Part shown: positions 9,181 through 18,272 of the stretch, one piece after another
Layout: each line of letters begins with the position of its first letter
Numbering within the stretch: position 1 is the stretch's first letter
DNA from: Caldiserica bacterium UBA646
GTDB lineage: Bacteria; Caldisericota; Caldisericia; Caldisericales; Caldisericaceae
DNA length: 57,115 nucleotides
Assembly: GCA_002299965.1 (NCBI GenBank)
Contig: DBOM01000029.1
Span: 855-57,969 of the forward strand
Direction: 5' to 3'
The notes under the pieces: generated by a model
Database searches by the model: none
Seen by the model: only the letters and a program-made list of their open reading frames with translations
What the model was told of the DNA's origin: nothing
Translations under genes and position numbers: made by a program

Positions 9181-10486
9181 CCGAATTTTTGAGCCAGTTG
9201 GTCTCGTAAGTCTTGGATGCCCTAAAAATATTGTGGATAGCGAAAGAATCCTGGGCAAACTGTTAGAAAACAATATTCATATAACGCTGAACTTAGAAGA
9301 AGCACGTTCAATTATTATTAATACTTGTGCTTTTCTTCAATCTGCACGCAGTGAATCAGAAGAGGTGATTCAAGAATTTATTGAAAAAAAGAAAGCAGGC
9401 ATTATAAAAAAGCTCATAGTCTCAGGGTGTTATCCCTCACTTGATGGAAGTAGTCTTATGGATAGATTTCCTGAGATAGATGCAATTACTGGAACAAATG
9501 ATATTAATCATATTGTCGATGCTTTAAAATTAGACAGGAAGGGCCAATTTCTTTCAAGAGATTTCGAGCTTGTTCTTCCGTCGCGATTTCTTGTGACGCT
9601 TCCCCATTATGCGTACTTAAAGATAGCTGACGGTTGCAGTCATAGGTGCGCTTTTTGCCTTATACCGAATATTAAAGGAAATCTCCATAGTTTTGAAAGG
9701 GAATTTATTATTCAAGAGGCAGAAGGACTGGTTAATAATGGCGTAAAGGAAATTATTATTACTGCGCAGGATACAACAAATTATGGAGCAGATATTTATG
9801 GAAAGTCAATGTTTATACCGCTTCTTGAGGATCTGGAGAAAATAAAGGGCATAGAATGGATACGTGTGCTTTATACATATCCTGGCGAAGTAACAGAAGA
9901 CCTTGTGTCTTATATTAGAAATAGCGAAAAGGTTGTTCCATATATAGACATGCCTATTCAGCATATTAACGATACGATACTAAAAAATATGAATCGGATA
10001 GGGCAGAGGAAAGACATTGAAAAAATAGTGGGACTCTTTAAGAAGAATAATATAGCGGTGAGAACTACTTTAATTGTGGGTTTTCCAGGAGAAGGTGAAA
10101 AAGAGTTTGAAGAGCTCAGGGAGTTTGTAGAGGAAATGAAATTTGATCACCTTGGCGTGTTTAAATATTTCAGAGAAGAAGGAACTAAAAGTTATAATAT
10201 GGAAAATCAGGTTGAGGAAGCTGTTAAGGAAAGAAGAGAAAAAACTATTAAGGCGATTCAGGAGAAGATATCCTTAAACAGGAACAAAACATTTATAGGG
10301 CGGACTATCCCTGTTATTATAGATTATTACGATGAAAAAAAAGGAGTGTTTGTTGGAAGGACTAAATATGATGCTCCGGAAGTTGACAATATTGTCTTGG
10401 CAAAAGGTGCTGTTACGGTAGGAGAGATCCAAGACATTGTAGTGGAAAACGTTAAAGAACATGCGTTGATAGGAAGGGTTCTATGA
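9170..10486 (+). CDS. rimO: Ribosomal protein uS12 methylthiotransferase, non-standard start codon
   Basis: Radical-SAM enzyme that adds a methylthio group to an Asp of ribosomal protein S12. The N-terminal UPF0004 domain needs three cysteines; the first lies in LGCPKN at 9212-9229, upstream of the first standard in-frame start (GTG 9233). Between the in-frame TAG (9155-9157) and GTG 9233 there is no ATG, GTG or TTG. ATA at 9170 is 6 nt after a GGAGG (9159-9163), which makes it the best start and gives 438 residues. The radical-SAM CSHRCAFC motif, an IVGFPGE motif and a C-terminal TRAM-like end are present. A sequence error hiding an ATG is the main alternative. Confidence 0.85.
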   Translation: MNRNRIFEPVGLVSLGCPKNIVDSERILGKLLENNIHITLNLEEARSIIINTCAFLQSARSESEEVIQEFIEKKKAGIIKKLIVSGCYPSLDGSSLMDRFPEIDAITGTNDINHIVDALKLDRKGQFLSRDFELVLPSRFLVTLPHYAYLKIADGCSHRCAFCLIPNIKGNLHSFEREFIIQEAEGLVNNGVKEIIITAQDTTNYGADIYGKSMFIPLLEDLEKIKGIEWIRVLYTYPGEVTEDLVSYIRNSEKVVPYIDMPIQHINDTILKNMNRIGQRKDIEKIVGLFKKNNIAVRTTLIVGFPGEGEKEFEELREFVEEMKFDHLGVFKYFREEGTKSYNMENQVEEAVKERREKTIKAIQEKISLNRNKTFIGRTIPVIIDYYDEKKGVFVGRTKYDAPEVDNIVLAKGAVTVGEIQDIVVENVKEHALIGRVL

Positions 10487-11022
10487 GATTATTTATTGCC
10501 TTAATGACTACTCCTATTCAGGAGCAAATATTTGAAATCGAAGAAGGATTAAAAAAACAAATTACAGATGTCAAATGGGTTAAAAAAGATAATCTTCATC
10601 TTACGCTAAAATTTTTGGGTGACGTTGATAAGGTAAAGTTTGAATTAATAAAAGAGACCATTGTTAACATAGGAAGTCAGTGCAAAGAATTTGATTTTTC
10701 TTTTTCGAAGGTATCAGGATTTCCAAAAGAAGAAGCGGCTCGCGTAATATTTGTTGGGTTGGATAAGGGAGCAAAAGAAATTAAGGAAATTATGATAAAA
10801 TTAGATGAAGAAACCTGTAAGATGGGGTTTAAACGCGAAAAAAGTTATATTCCGCATCTTACTGTTGGAAGGGTAAAATTTGGAACTGTCAATCTTAAGA
10901 CCGGCAGTAAAAATAATTTTCCTCCTGTAATGGGGCATGCTACTGGCATCGAAATTATTAAAAGCGAGCTTACAAAGTTTGGGCCGATTTATACATCAAT
11001 ATATAAATTTGGTTTCAGTTAA
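10483..11022 (+). CDS. thpR: RNA 2',3'-cyclic phosphodiesterase (2H family)
   Basis: A 2H phosphoesterase of the LigT/ThpR family that opens 2',3'-cyclic phosphates on RNA ends. The two H-x-T motifs are H39-L-T41 (in NLHLTLKFLG) and H125-L-T127 (in YIPHLTVGR). Its 179 residues are typical. ATG 10483 overlaps the rimO stop (ATGA). The recA promoter lies in its last codons. Confidence 0.9.
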   Translation: MRLFIALMTTPIQEQIFEIEEGLKKQITDVKWVKKDNLHLTLKFLGDVDKVKFELIKETIVNIGSQCKEFDFSFSKVSGFPKEEAARVIFVGLDKGAKEIKEIMIKLDEETCKMGFKREKSYIPHLTVGRVKFGTVNLKTGSKNNFPPVMGHATGIEIIKSELTKFGPIYTSIYKFGFS

Positions 11023-11037
11023 AAAATAAACTATAAT
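11009..11037 (+). promoter_or_regulatory. recA promoter
   Basis: TTGGTT (11009-11014), a 17-nt spacer and a perfect TATAAT (11032-11037) end 37 nt before recA. The -35 box lies inside the thpR coding end. I see no LexA-type palindrome nearby, so SOS control is not shown by the sequence. Confidence 0.65.
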
Positions 11038-11074
11038 AGTAGAAGCAAATTTATTAGAAAAGAGAGGTAACGAT

Positions 11075-12115
11075 ATGGCGGGAAGTAAGGATAAATTCGA
11101 AAAAGAGCAGGTTAACAAAGACAATGCTTTAAAACTTGTTATGGCACAAGCCGAAAAGGAATTTGGCAAAGGTGCTGTGATGCGTTTGGGTGACAAACGA
11201 ATCAGTTTTGAAATGGATGTAATTCCTACTGGAATTTACTCACTTGACATTGCACTTGGTGTTGGAGGTTTTCCAAGGGGAAGAGTTGTTGAAATTTTTG
11301 GACCGGAGGGAACAGGCAAAACAACGCTTGCACTTGAAGCAATTGCGTCTGCACAGAGATTGGGTGGGAAAGCACTTTTTGTGGATGTGGAACATGCTTT
11401 TTCGCCTGAATATGCTGCAAATCTGGGAATTGATGTGGATAACTTGATTGTTTCTCAGCCCGATTATGCAGAACAAGCACTTGACATTATTGATATGTTT
11501 GTAAGGTCGGCCGCAGTGGATATTTGCGTGCTGGATTCTGTCGCGGCACTTGTACCAAAAGTAGAGCTTGAGGGAGATATGGGTGATTCTTATATGGGTC
11601 TTCAGGCCCGTTTGATGTCTCAAGCTTTAAGAAAACTCACCGGTTCAATTAGTAAATCAAAAACCTGTGTAATATTTATTAATCAGTTAAGAGAGAAGAT
11701 CGGGGTTTTTTTTGGTAATCCCGAGGTGACTCCGGGTGGCAGGGCTTTAAAATTTTATTCATCCGTGAGAATAGACGTGAGGAGAGTGGAGAGATTAAAA
11801 GATAAAGGCGAGACATATGGAAATAGATTGAAGATTAAGGTGGTGAAAAACAAAGTTGCTCCACCCTATAAGGAAGCTCTTGTCGATTTAATTTTTGGCA
11901 AAGGCGTGAGCAGAGAAGGAGATTTATTTGATATAGGAGTAAATGCTGATATTATTACAAAGGCTGGCTCTTTTTATTCCTATGGAGAGGTAAAACTAGG
12001 GCAGGGAAGAGATAATTCACTTCAGTTTGTAAAAATGCATCCTGAACTATTTGATAAAATTGAGAAAGAAGTGAAGGTCAAATTCTTCCCTAAGAATACA
12101 ACGAATGCACAATGA
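11075..12115 (+). CDS. recA: Recombinase RecA
   Basis: ATP-dependent strand-exchange protein for homologous recombination and repair. It has 346 residues. Walker A GPEGTGKT is at 76-83 and the DNA-binding loop region carries NQLREKIGVFFGNPE. Compared with E. coli, the Walker A reads EGTG in place of ESSG, a common variant. The start is ATG 11075 after AGAGAGG. The 3' end overlaps recX, its known modulator. Confidence 0.98.
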   Translation: MAGSKDKFEKEQVNKDNALKLVMAQAEKEFGKGAVMRLGDKRISFEMDVIPTGIYSLDIALGVGGFPRGRVVEIFGPEGTGKTTLALEAIASAQRLGGKALFVDVEHAFSPEYAANLGIDVDNLIVSQPDYAEQALDIIDMFVRSAAVDICVLDSVAALVPKVELEGDMGDSYMGLQARLMSQALRKLTGSISKSKTCVIFINQLREKIGVFFGNPEVTPGGRALKFYSSVRIDVRRVERLKDKGETYGNRLKIKVVKNKVAPPYKEALVDLIFGKGVSREGDLFDIGVNADIITKAGSFYSYGEVKLGQGRDNSLQFVKMHPELFDKIEKEVKVKFFPKNTTNAQ

Positions 12116-12536
12116 TGAGCAATCGGCACTTAAATATTCGTTATATTTACTTTCATTTAAAGATTATTCTGAATATGAATTAAGAAAGAAGTTAGCAGGC
12201 AAATTTGATGTTTGTTTTATTGATAATGTTATCGCAAAATTAAAGGAGAAAGGGCTGCTTTCTGATAAGCAATATGTGGAAAAGATAATAAGAAGATATG
12301 GGAGTATTAAGAAATATGGATATTTTAAAGTGGAGCAAGAGCTCCGTAAGCGTGGTCTGAAAAAAGAAGTTTATGAAAATCTTCTAAGTGAGATTTATAC
12401 TGAGGCTAAAGAAGAAGAAAATGCTCTATCTATTGCATTTAAAAGGCCACGCGAAAAGCTGGAGAAATATCTCTTAAGTAGAGGTTATCGTTCATATATT
12501 GTTCGGAAAGTCCTTGCCCTTTTGGAAAAAGAGTAG
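12105..12536 (+). CDS. recX: Regulatory protein RecX
   Basis: Small helical protein that binds and restrains the RecA filament. Its 143 residues are on the short side for the family; the pattern of repeated three-helix units is visible (YELRKKL, GYFKVEQELRKRGL, LEKYLLSRGY). The ATG overlaps the recA stop by 11 nt, so it is translated with recA. The annotation rests mainly on position and the helix pattern. Confidence 0.88.
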   Translation: MHNDEQSALKYSLYLLSFKDYSEYELRKKLAGKFDVCFIDNVIAKLKEKGLLSDKQYVEKIIRRYGSIKKYGYFKVEQELRKRGLKKEVYENLLSEIYTEAKEEENALSIAFKRPREKLEKYLLSRGYRSYIVRKVLALLEKE

Positions 12537-12548
12537 GAGGTGAGGATT

Positions 12549-14105
12549 TTGTTAAGAGGAGAAGTACCATACATTGTTTATCTTACAATTAGTATCGTGA
12601 TGCTTGTCTTGGGTGTGGTTCTAGGATATGTGTTTGGATCATATATATATAGAACGAAGATTGGCTCTCTTGATGAGTATGCAAAGAAAAAGAGAGAGGA
12701 AGCAGAGCGAGAAATTCAGGCAGAGAAAAGAGAGCAGAGAATACAGTTAAAGGAAGAGGTTGAAAGAAAACAAGAAGAACTTGAAAATAAATTTCGGTTA
12801 AAGCAAAAAGAACTTCAGGAAATCGAAGATCGACTTATCCGAAAAGAAGAAGCTGCAGATAGAAAATTTTTAACTCTGGAGAAAAAAGAAAAAGAGCTTT
12901 CATATAAAGAAAAAGAACTTGACCAGCTAGAGCAGAAACTAAAAGGGAGTGCTCAACAAATAGATCAGGAACTTTCCCGTGTTGCGGGTCTTTCAATAGA
13001 GGAAGCAAGGAAGATTATTTTAGATAGAATGGACAAGGCCCTGGAACAGGAATATGCTAAGAAAATAAGTGAAAAAGAAGAAGATTTACGAGAGGCTGTT
13101 GAGAGGAAGTCGAAGGAAATTCTATCAGGTGCGATGGAGAAATGTGCTGCAGATTATGTGTCAGAAACAACAGTTTCCGTTGTTCCTTTACCATCCGATG
13201 AATTAAAGGGAAGAATTATTGGAAGGGAAGGGAGGAATATACGGACTTTTGAAACGTTAACAGGCGTGGATATACTTGTAGATGATACTCCAGAGGCTGT
13301 GACGCTTTCTTGTTTTGATCCTATTAGAAGGGAAGTGGCAAGAAGAGGACTAGAGCATCTAATTATAGATGGAAGGATACATCCTGCAAGAATAGAAGAG
13401 TTTGTTCAAGAAGCTGAAAAAGAAATGGAACAGGCTTTATTAAAAGAAGCAGAAGATGTTTTAGTGTCACTTTCTGTTCATAATATTCCTATTGAGTTAA
13501 AAAAGCTTATAGGAAAAATGAAATTTAGAACAAGCTATGGCCAAAATCTTATGAGACATTCTATTGAAGTTGCAACTATTGCAGGGATTTTAGCTTCTGA
13601 GCTTGGCGAAAATCCTGCGCTTACAAGAAGAGCTGGTTTACTGCACGATATCGGAAAAGTAATGGCAAGTGAGATTGAAGGCCCTCATGCGCTGATTGGT
13701 GCGGATTTACTCAAGCGCTATAATGAAGATCCTGCTGTAGTCCATGCTGTATCTGCTCATCATAATGAGGTAAAGCCTGAAACTGTTTTGGATGTAATTA
13801 TACAAATAGCTGATACGGTTTCTGCAACAAGGCCAGGAGCAAGGAGAGAAAATCTGGAATTGTATATCAAAAGACTTGAAGATATTGAAAAGATTGCAAT
13901 GTCAGTTAAGGGAGTAAAAAAGGCTTATGTTGTACAGGCCGGCAGAGAACTTAGAATAATGGTAAACCCTGAAGATATAGGTGAAGAAAAAGCATTAACA
14001 ATTTCCCACGATGTGGCAAAACAGATAGAGGAGGAAGTTGTTTACCCCGGCGTTATAAAAGTAACAGTTGTAAGAGAAACTCGTTATATAGATTATGCAA
14101 AATAG
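12549..14105 (+). CDS. rny: Ribonuclease Y
   Basis: Membrane-anchored endoribonuclease that starts mRNA decay. The order is an N-terminal transmembrane helix (residues about 8-30), a long charged coiled coil (about 40-200), a KH domain (GRIIGREGRNIR) and an HD domain with LLHDIGK and the downstream HH. I prefer TTG 12549 to GTG 12540, because AGGAGGTGA (12535-12543), fully complementary to the 16S end, covers the GTG and sits 5 nt before the TTG. The product is then 518 residues. The end overlaps uvrC by 11 nt. Confidence 0.95.
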   Translation: MLRGEVPYIVYLTISIVMLVLGVVLGYVFGSYIYRTKIGSLDEYAKKKREEAEREIQAEKREQRIQLKEEVERKQEELENKFRLKQKELQEIEDRLIRKEEAADRKFLTLEKKEKELSYKEKELDQLEQKLKGSAQQIDQELSRVAGLSIEEARKIILDRMDKALEQEYAKKISEKEEDLREAVERKSKEILSGAMEKCAADYVSETTVSVVPLPSDELKGRIIGREGRNIRTFETLTGVDILVDDTPEAVTLSCFDPIRREVARRGLEHLIIDGRIHPARIEEFVQEAEKEMEQALLKEAEDVLVSLSVHNIPIELKKLIGKMKFRTSYGQNLMRHSIEVATIAGILASELGENPALTRRAGLLHDIGKVMASEIEGPHALIGADLLKRYNEDPAVVHAVSAHHNEVKPETVLDVIIQIADTVSATRPGARRENLELYIKRLEDIEKIAMSVKGVKKAYVVQAGRELRIMVNPEDIGEEKALTISHDVAKQIEEEVVYPGVIKVTVVRETRYIDYAK

Positions 14106-15729
14106 CCTCTTATTTCCAGAGGAAATAAAGTATCTCCCCTCTTGCCCAGGAGTGTATATTATGAAGGGTGTTAAAGGGGAGATACTTTATGTAGGTAAAG
14201 CAAATGTTCTTAAAAAAAGAGTTCAATCATATTTACGTCCATCTGATCCTAAAACGACTGTCTTGGTCAAAAAAGTAAAGACTGTTGATTTTATTGTAGT
14301 AAATTCGGGATCGGAGGCGCTTCTTCTAGAGAGCAATCTTATCAAAAAGTATAAACCATGGTTTAATATAGTGCTTGTGGATGATGTAAACTATCCATAT
14401 ATAAAGATAACAGATGAAAAATATCCCAGATTTTTGAAAGTGTATAGAAAGAGAGGTAAAAATGGTGAATATTTTGGCCCATTTCCTCATGGAAAAGCAA
14501 TACAGCTCAGTATAAGGGCACTTAGAAAGGTATTTCCCGTAAGGACATGCAACATAAAGATATCTGATGGTAAAAAACTAGAGCCATGTCTTTTATACCA
14601 TATGGGGCTTTGCTCTGCGCCATGCGCACACAAGATTACTGCAAAAGAATACAATAAAATTGTCGGATCGCTGAAGCTTTTCTTAAGAGGAGAAGGAAAT
14701 AAAATTGTTGAAACATTTAAAAAAGAGATGGAAGAAGCAAAAAACGATCTTGACTTTGAAAAAGCAGCTATATTCAGAGATGAATTGAAGGGGATTTTAT
14801 CGATTTTGGAGAAGCAAAGAGTAGTTAGTGAAAAAAATGTGTCTTTCGATTTATTTGCCCTGAAAACAGAGGGGAAATTAGGTTGTATTACTGAAGTAAG
14901 TGTGAGGAACGGGAGAATTATTTATTCTTATCCTTTTATACTGAGTGTTCCTCTGCAGAAAGAAAAGGGAGAGATTATGCAGGAATTTTTTCTTATGCAT
15001 CCCTTTCACCTCAACAGCAGTAAAATTTACGTGGAATCAGCTCTTCCCGATAAAGAATTAATAAAGGAATTTGTGAAAAAAACAAAAGGATTCAAAATTC
15101 AGATGGCTACTCCACGCGGAAAACTTCAGAAAGATATTTTATCTGTAGCACAGGAAAATGCATCTACACATCTAAGGAATTATACAGAAAAGCGCAAGGG
15201 GTCAAGAAATAAAAAAGCACTCAACGGGCTGAAAGATATTTTTCATCTCAAAGAGCTTCCTATGCGTATTGAAGGGTACGACATTTCTAATATTTCAGGG
15301 AAAGATGCCGTAGGTTCTATGGTCGTTTTTACGGAAGGAAAGCCAGACAAAAATGAATATAGAAAATTTCGAATTAAATATGTAGAAGGGCCAGATGATT
15401 ATGCTATGCTAAAGGAAGTATTGTTCAGAAGGTTCAAAAACGATTCAGCTTCTTTTAAGAGAGATCCTGATATTATTCTGATTGATGGTGGGAAAGGGCA
15501 ATTAAGTGCGGCAATGAAAATTAAAAAGTTGATGAAACTAAAAGCATTTGTTGCATCCATTGCAAAAAAAGAAGAGCTAATTTTTGTAGAAGGGAGAAGC
15601 GAACCTATAAAACTCTCAAGAGATTCACAGGAGCTTATGCTTTTGCAGCGCGTCAGAGATGAATCTCATCGCTTTGCAAAAGCATATTTTCAAAAAGTGC
15701 ACAAGAAATCTATGTTAAAGGAGGCGTAA
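14095..15729 (+). CDS. uvrC: Excinuclease ABC subunit C, lacking the C-terminal HhH domain
   Basis: Nuclease subunit of nucleotide-excision repair. Present are the N-terminal GIY-YIG domain (GVYI at 19-22 and YVG at 32-34), four cysteines C152, C165, C173 and C177 matching the cysteine-rich region, a UVR motif near 225, and the RNase H-like domain (EGYDISN, LIDGGKGQL). The protein ends at 544 residues just after RVRDESHRFA, where family members continue with a tandem helix-hairpin-helix. The stop is followed 2 nt later by the next gene, so the domain is absent from the locus. Confidence 0.94.
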   Translation: MQNSLLFPEEIKYLPSCPGVYIMKGVKGEILYVGKANVLKKRVQSYLRPSDPKTTVLVKKVKTVDFIVVNSGSEALLLESNLIKKYKPWFNIVLVDDVNYPYIKITDEKYPRFLKVYRKRGKNGEYFGPFPHGKAIQLSIRALRKVFPVRTCNIKISDGKKLEPCLLYHMGLCSAPCAHKITAKEYNKIVGSLKLFLRGEGNKIVETFKKEMEEAKNDLDFEKAAIFRDELKGILSILEKQRVVSEKNVSFDLFALKTEGKLGCITEVSVRNGRIIYSYPFILSVPLQKEKGEIMQEFFLMHPFHLNSSKIYVESALPDKELIKEFVKKTKGFKIQMATPRGKLQKDILSVAQENASTHLRNYTEKRKGSRNKKALNGLKDIFHLKELPMRIEGYDISNISGKDAVGSMVVFTEGKPDKNEYRKFRIKYVEGPDDYAMLKEVLFRRFKNDSASFKRDPDIILIDGGKGQLSAAMKIKKLMKLKAFVASIAKKEELIFVEGRSEPIKLSRDSQELMLLQRVRDESHRFAKAYFQKVHKKSMLKEA

Positions 15730-15731
15730 GC

Positions 15732-16091
15732 ATGAAAAGAAGAATTATAGCTTCTTGGATTATTAATGCTATTTCATTTTTTATTGTAAGCCAAATTGTG
15801 GCGGGAATGCAATTTGAGAATTTTGTAAGCGTATTGTTGGCAGGTATTGTGCTCGGCATTGTAAACGCTACACTGAAGCCACTTTTTATTGTTATTTCCT
15901 TTCCTATAAGCGTGCTTACATTGGGCCTATTCCTTATTATTATCAACGCTATAATGCTTGAAATTGTAGCGGCAGTTGTTCCAGGATTTTCAATTGTTTC
16001 TTTTTGGACAGCTGTATGGGGGTCCATTCTTTTATCGATTGTGAGTATGATTATTATGCATGTGTTGTTTCCAAAACGGAGAGTTGCTTGA
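15732..16091 (+). CDS. Small integral membrane protein, phage holin family 4 type (PF04020-like)
   Basis: A 119-residue protein with four hydrophobic helices. The conserved run is readable: GIVLGIVNATLKP, the LTLGLFLIIINA helix and the VPGFSIVSFW end. This family is widespread on bacterial chromosomes outside prophages and has no settled function despite the holin name. AAAGGAGG is placed before ATG 15732. It lies tightly between uvrC and hflX in one transcript. Confidence 0.85.
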   Translation: MKRRIIASWIINAISFFIVSQIVAGMQFENFVSVLLAGIVLGIVNATLKPLFIVISFPISVLTLGLFLIIINAIMLEIVAAVVPGFSIVSFWTAVWGSILLSIVSMIIMHVLFPKRRVA

Positions 16092-17344
16092 AAGAACAGG
16101 ATAAAGCTATATTAGTTGAAATTGTAGAGCCAGGCAAAAGGGAAATTTCTTTAGATTCTTTTGAAGAATTTCGAACGCTTGTTCAAACATTAAATCTTGA
16201 AATTGTTGCAGAGACTACACAAATCATAAAACAACCAAATTATGCATTTTTTATTGGTAAGGGCAAACTGAATGAGATTAAGCAGATTGTGAAACTGCTT
16301 GAACCTAAATATGTTTTCGTTAACGCTACACTTACATACCTTCAACTTAAGAATATTTTCGCGGAGATTGGCGTTCCTTGCATTGATAGGCCTCATCTTA
16401 TTCTTATGATATTTAGTATGAGAGCCAAAACAAGGGAAGGAAAGTTACAAATAGAACTTTCTGAATTAAAAATGCGTCTTCCCGATATTGTGCACAGTGA
16501 GAAATTTCTTGACCAGCAGGTAGGTTCAGAGATTGGACTAAAAGGGCCTGGAGAAAAAAAGATAGAGGTTAGGCGGAGATTTGTCGAGCGCCGAATTCAA
16601 GTTTTAGAAAAGAAGCTATTAACTATTGGAAAACAGAGGGAATTAAGAAGGAAGAGGAGAAGGAAAAGCAACATACCGATAACTGCCATTGTAGGATACA
16701 CAAATAGCGGCAAATCTATGTTTTTCAATAGGGTTACGTTATCTAACACACATGTTGAAAACATGCTTTTTTCAACCCTTGATACTCTTGTAAGAAAGGG
16801 TAATTTAAATGACGGTACAGAAGTATTATTTGTGGACACAATTGGTTTTATAAGGGATTTTCCGCATCCTTTGATATATGCTTTCCATTCTACTCTCGAA
16901 GAGGTTTTAGATGCATGGATTATTTTGCATGTTGTGGATATATCTGTACCAGATTTTAGAGAGAAAATTGATTCTGTGGTGAAAACTTTAATAGAGTTAA
17001 AAGCTTTACATATTCCGCGAATACTTGTTTTTAATAAAGTTGACAAAATTTCGGAGGAGAAACTTCTACAATATAAAAACTTGTTTGAAGAAGCTGTTTT
17101 TATTTCTGCGCTGAACGGGGAAGGAATAGACGATCTCAAGGATAGAATTAGAAAAGAGCTTTCACTACTCTTTATAAGGCATACTATACTTGTTCCTTAT
17201 ACAGAGCAAAAGATTCTTGCGATGGTTTATAAGGAAACGAGAGTATTGGAACGGAGAGATAGCGAAGACGGAGTCTTCCTCACTATCGAGGGATTTAAAG
17301 AAAATGTGGAAAAATTTAAGCAGTTTTTTACAAATCCATTCTAA
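16088..17344 (+). CDS. hflX: GTPase HflX
   Basis: Ribosome-associated GTPase that splits stalled or stressed ribosomes. It has an N-terminal HflX domain, a basic helical linker (KGPGEKKIEVRRR) and a G domain with G1 GYTNSGKS (203-210), G3 DTIGF and G4 NKVD. I choose TTG 16088 after GGAGAG, overlapping the preceding stop, because homology begins there; the frame is open back to 16004. It has 418 residues. The last 69 bp of conserved sequence recur at 25346, so the last residues after FKQFF (TNPF) probably come from the inserted DNA rather than the ancestral gene (VFP). Confidence 0.95.
   Translation: MKEQDKAILVEIVEPGKREISLDSFEEFRTLVQTLNLEIVAETTQIIKQPNYAFFIGKGKLNEIKQIVKLLEPKYVFVNATLTYLQLKNIFAEIGVPCIDRPHLILMIFSMRAKTREGKLQIELSELKMRLPDIVHSEKFLDQQVGSEIGLKGPGEKKIEVRRRFVERRIQVLEKKLLTIGKQRELRRKRRRKSNIPITAIVGYTNSGKSMFFNRVTLSNTHVENMLFSTLDTLVRKGNLNDGTEVLFVDTIGFIRDFPHPLIYAFHSTLEEVLDAWIILHVVDISVPDFREKIDSVVKTLIELKALHIPRILVFNKVDKISEEKLLQYKNLFEEAVFISALNGEGIDDLKDRIRKELSLLFIRHTILVPYTEQKILAMVYKETRVLERRDSEDGVFLTIEGFKENVEKFKQFFTNPF
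17261..17329 (+). repeat. Direct repeat copy A (hflX 3' end)
   Basis: These 69 bases match 25346-25414 at 68 positions; the only difference is T at 17277 against A in the other copy. It lies inside the hflX coding end. The two copies bound the transporter island. Confidence 0.93.
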
Positions 17345-17500
17345 ATATCCCAGTAATTTTATAACAGAGAGAAAAAGATAGATACTCATTTTTTTAAGAT
17401 AGTAAACAATGAACAGATCGCGGGGCAACTTCTGTTTTACTTTTGTATCCTGAATTGTAGTAAATGAGCTTGAGTCTTGCTATATATACAATTCGTGGTA

Positions 17501-17528
17501 TTGACGACAGCAAAAAAACAGTTAAAAT
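17501..17528 (+). promoter_or_regulatory. Promoter of the island ABC operon
   Basis: TTGACG (17501-17506), a 16-nt spacer and TAAAAT (17523-17528). Transcription would begin near 17535 and run through the 27-bp repeat before the ABC gene at 17610. Confidence 0.6.
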
Positions 17529-17545
17529 GATATTGAAGTAAAAGA

Positions 17546-17572
17546 TGAATAAGTTCCGAAACATATGAGACT
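17546..17572 (+). repeat. 27-bp direct repeat, left copy
   Basis: Identical over 27 bp to 24629-24655. It starts TGAATAAGTTCC and contains the near-palindrome GTTCCGAAAC. It lies in the predicted 5' leader of the ABC operon. Confidence 0.92.
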
Positions 17573-17609
17573 ACTATCCTAAGGAAAAGAGGAGAAGGAG
17601 AATTAAAAT

Positions 17610-18272
17610 ATGGATTTTATAGAAATTGTAAATCTAAACAAAGTAATTGGTGGAACGAACATTTTAGTGGATGTTAATTTAAAATTGGAGCCTGGTAAAA
17701 TATATATTTTTTGCGGCAGAAACGGATCAGGTAAGACGATGCTTTTCAGGGCTATATGCGGTTTAATTAAGCCGACATCCGGGGAGATTAAAATAAATGG
17801 TAAGATTTTGCATAAGGATATATCATTTCCCAAAAGTGTGGGAGTAATAATAGAATCCCCGGGGTTTTGGGATTATTATACAGGTTTTGAAAATTTAAAG
17901 ATACTTGCATCCATAAAGAATGTTATAACAGATGATGAGATAAAAGAAGCAATTACAAGAGTCGGTCTGGATCCGGAAGATAACCGTATATATAAAAAAT
18001 ATTCCATGGGAATGAAGCAAAGGCTTGCTATAGCTCAGGCTATAATGGAAAAGCCGGATTTGCTTATGCTGGATGAACCTGCAGATTCATTGGACGAAGA
18101 CGGAAAGGAACTTTTTAGAAACTTATTACTGGAAGAAAAAGCAAGGGGCGTAACTGTGCTCATTGCTTTTCCTGATAAAAGGGATATCGATTTTCCATTT
18201 GATTATCAATTTAGAGTAAGAGACGGCAAAGTAACGCCTGAGGATATGCAGCAACAGGAGAGAGAACGATGA
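17610..18272 (+). CDS. ABC transporter ATP-binding protein
   Basis: ATPase of a peptide/antibiotic-type (BcrA/lantibiotic-immunity-like) ABC exporter. It has 220 residues. Walker A GRNGSGKT is at 36-43, the signature appears as YSMGMKQ at 131-137, and Walker B LLMLDEP at 151-157 is followed by ADSLD, where most relatives have N-LD. ATG 17610 follows a long purine-rich GAGGAGAAGGAG. It overlaps the next gene (ATGA). The partner permeases are probably those at 22135-24532, now separated from it by the fic/IS insertion. The substrate is unknown. Confidence 0.88.
   Translation: MDFIEIVNLNKVIGGTNILVDVNLKLEPGKIYIFCGRNGSGKTMLFRAICGLIKPTSGEIKINGKILHKDISFPKSVGVIIESPGFWDYYTGFENLKILASIKNVITDDEIKEAITRVGLDPEDNRIYKKYSMGMKQRLAIAQAIMEKPDLLMLDEPADSLDEDGKELFRNLLLEEKARGVTVLIAFPDKRDIDFPFDYQFRVRDGKVTPEDMQQQERER

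Noticed and set aside
9233..10486. GTG 9233 as the start of rimO
   Set aside because: It would remove the LGCPKN cysteine needed for the iron-sulfur cluster, and family similarity continues upstream to about 9195.
11226..11623. Overlapping frames antisense to recA
   Set aside because: Shadows of the recA coding frame without ribosome sites or domain similarity.
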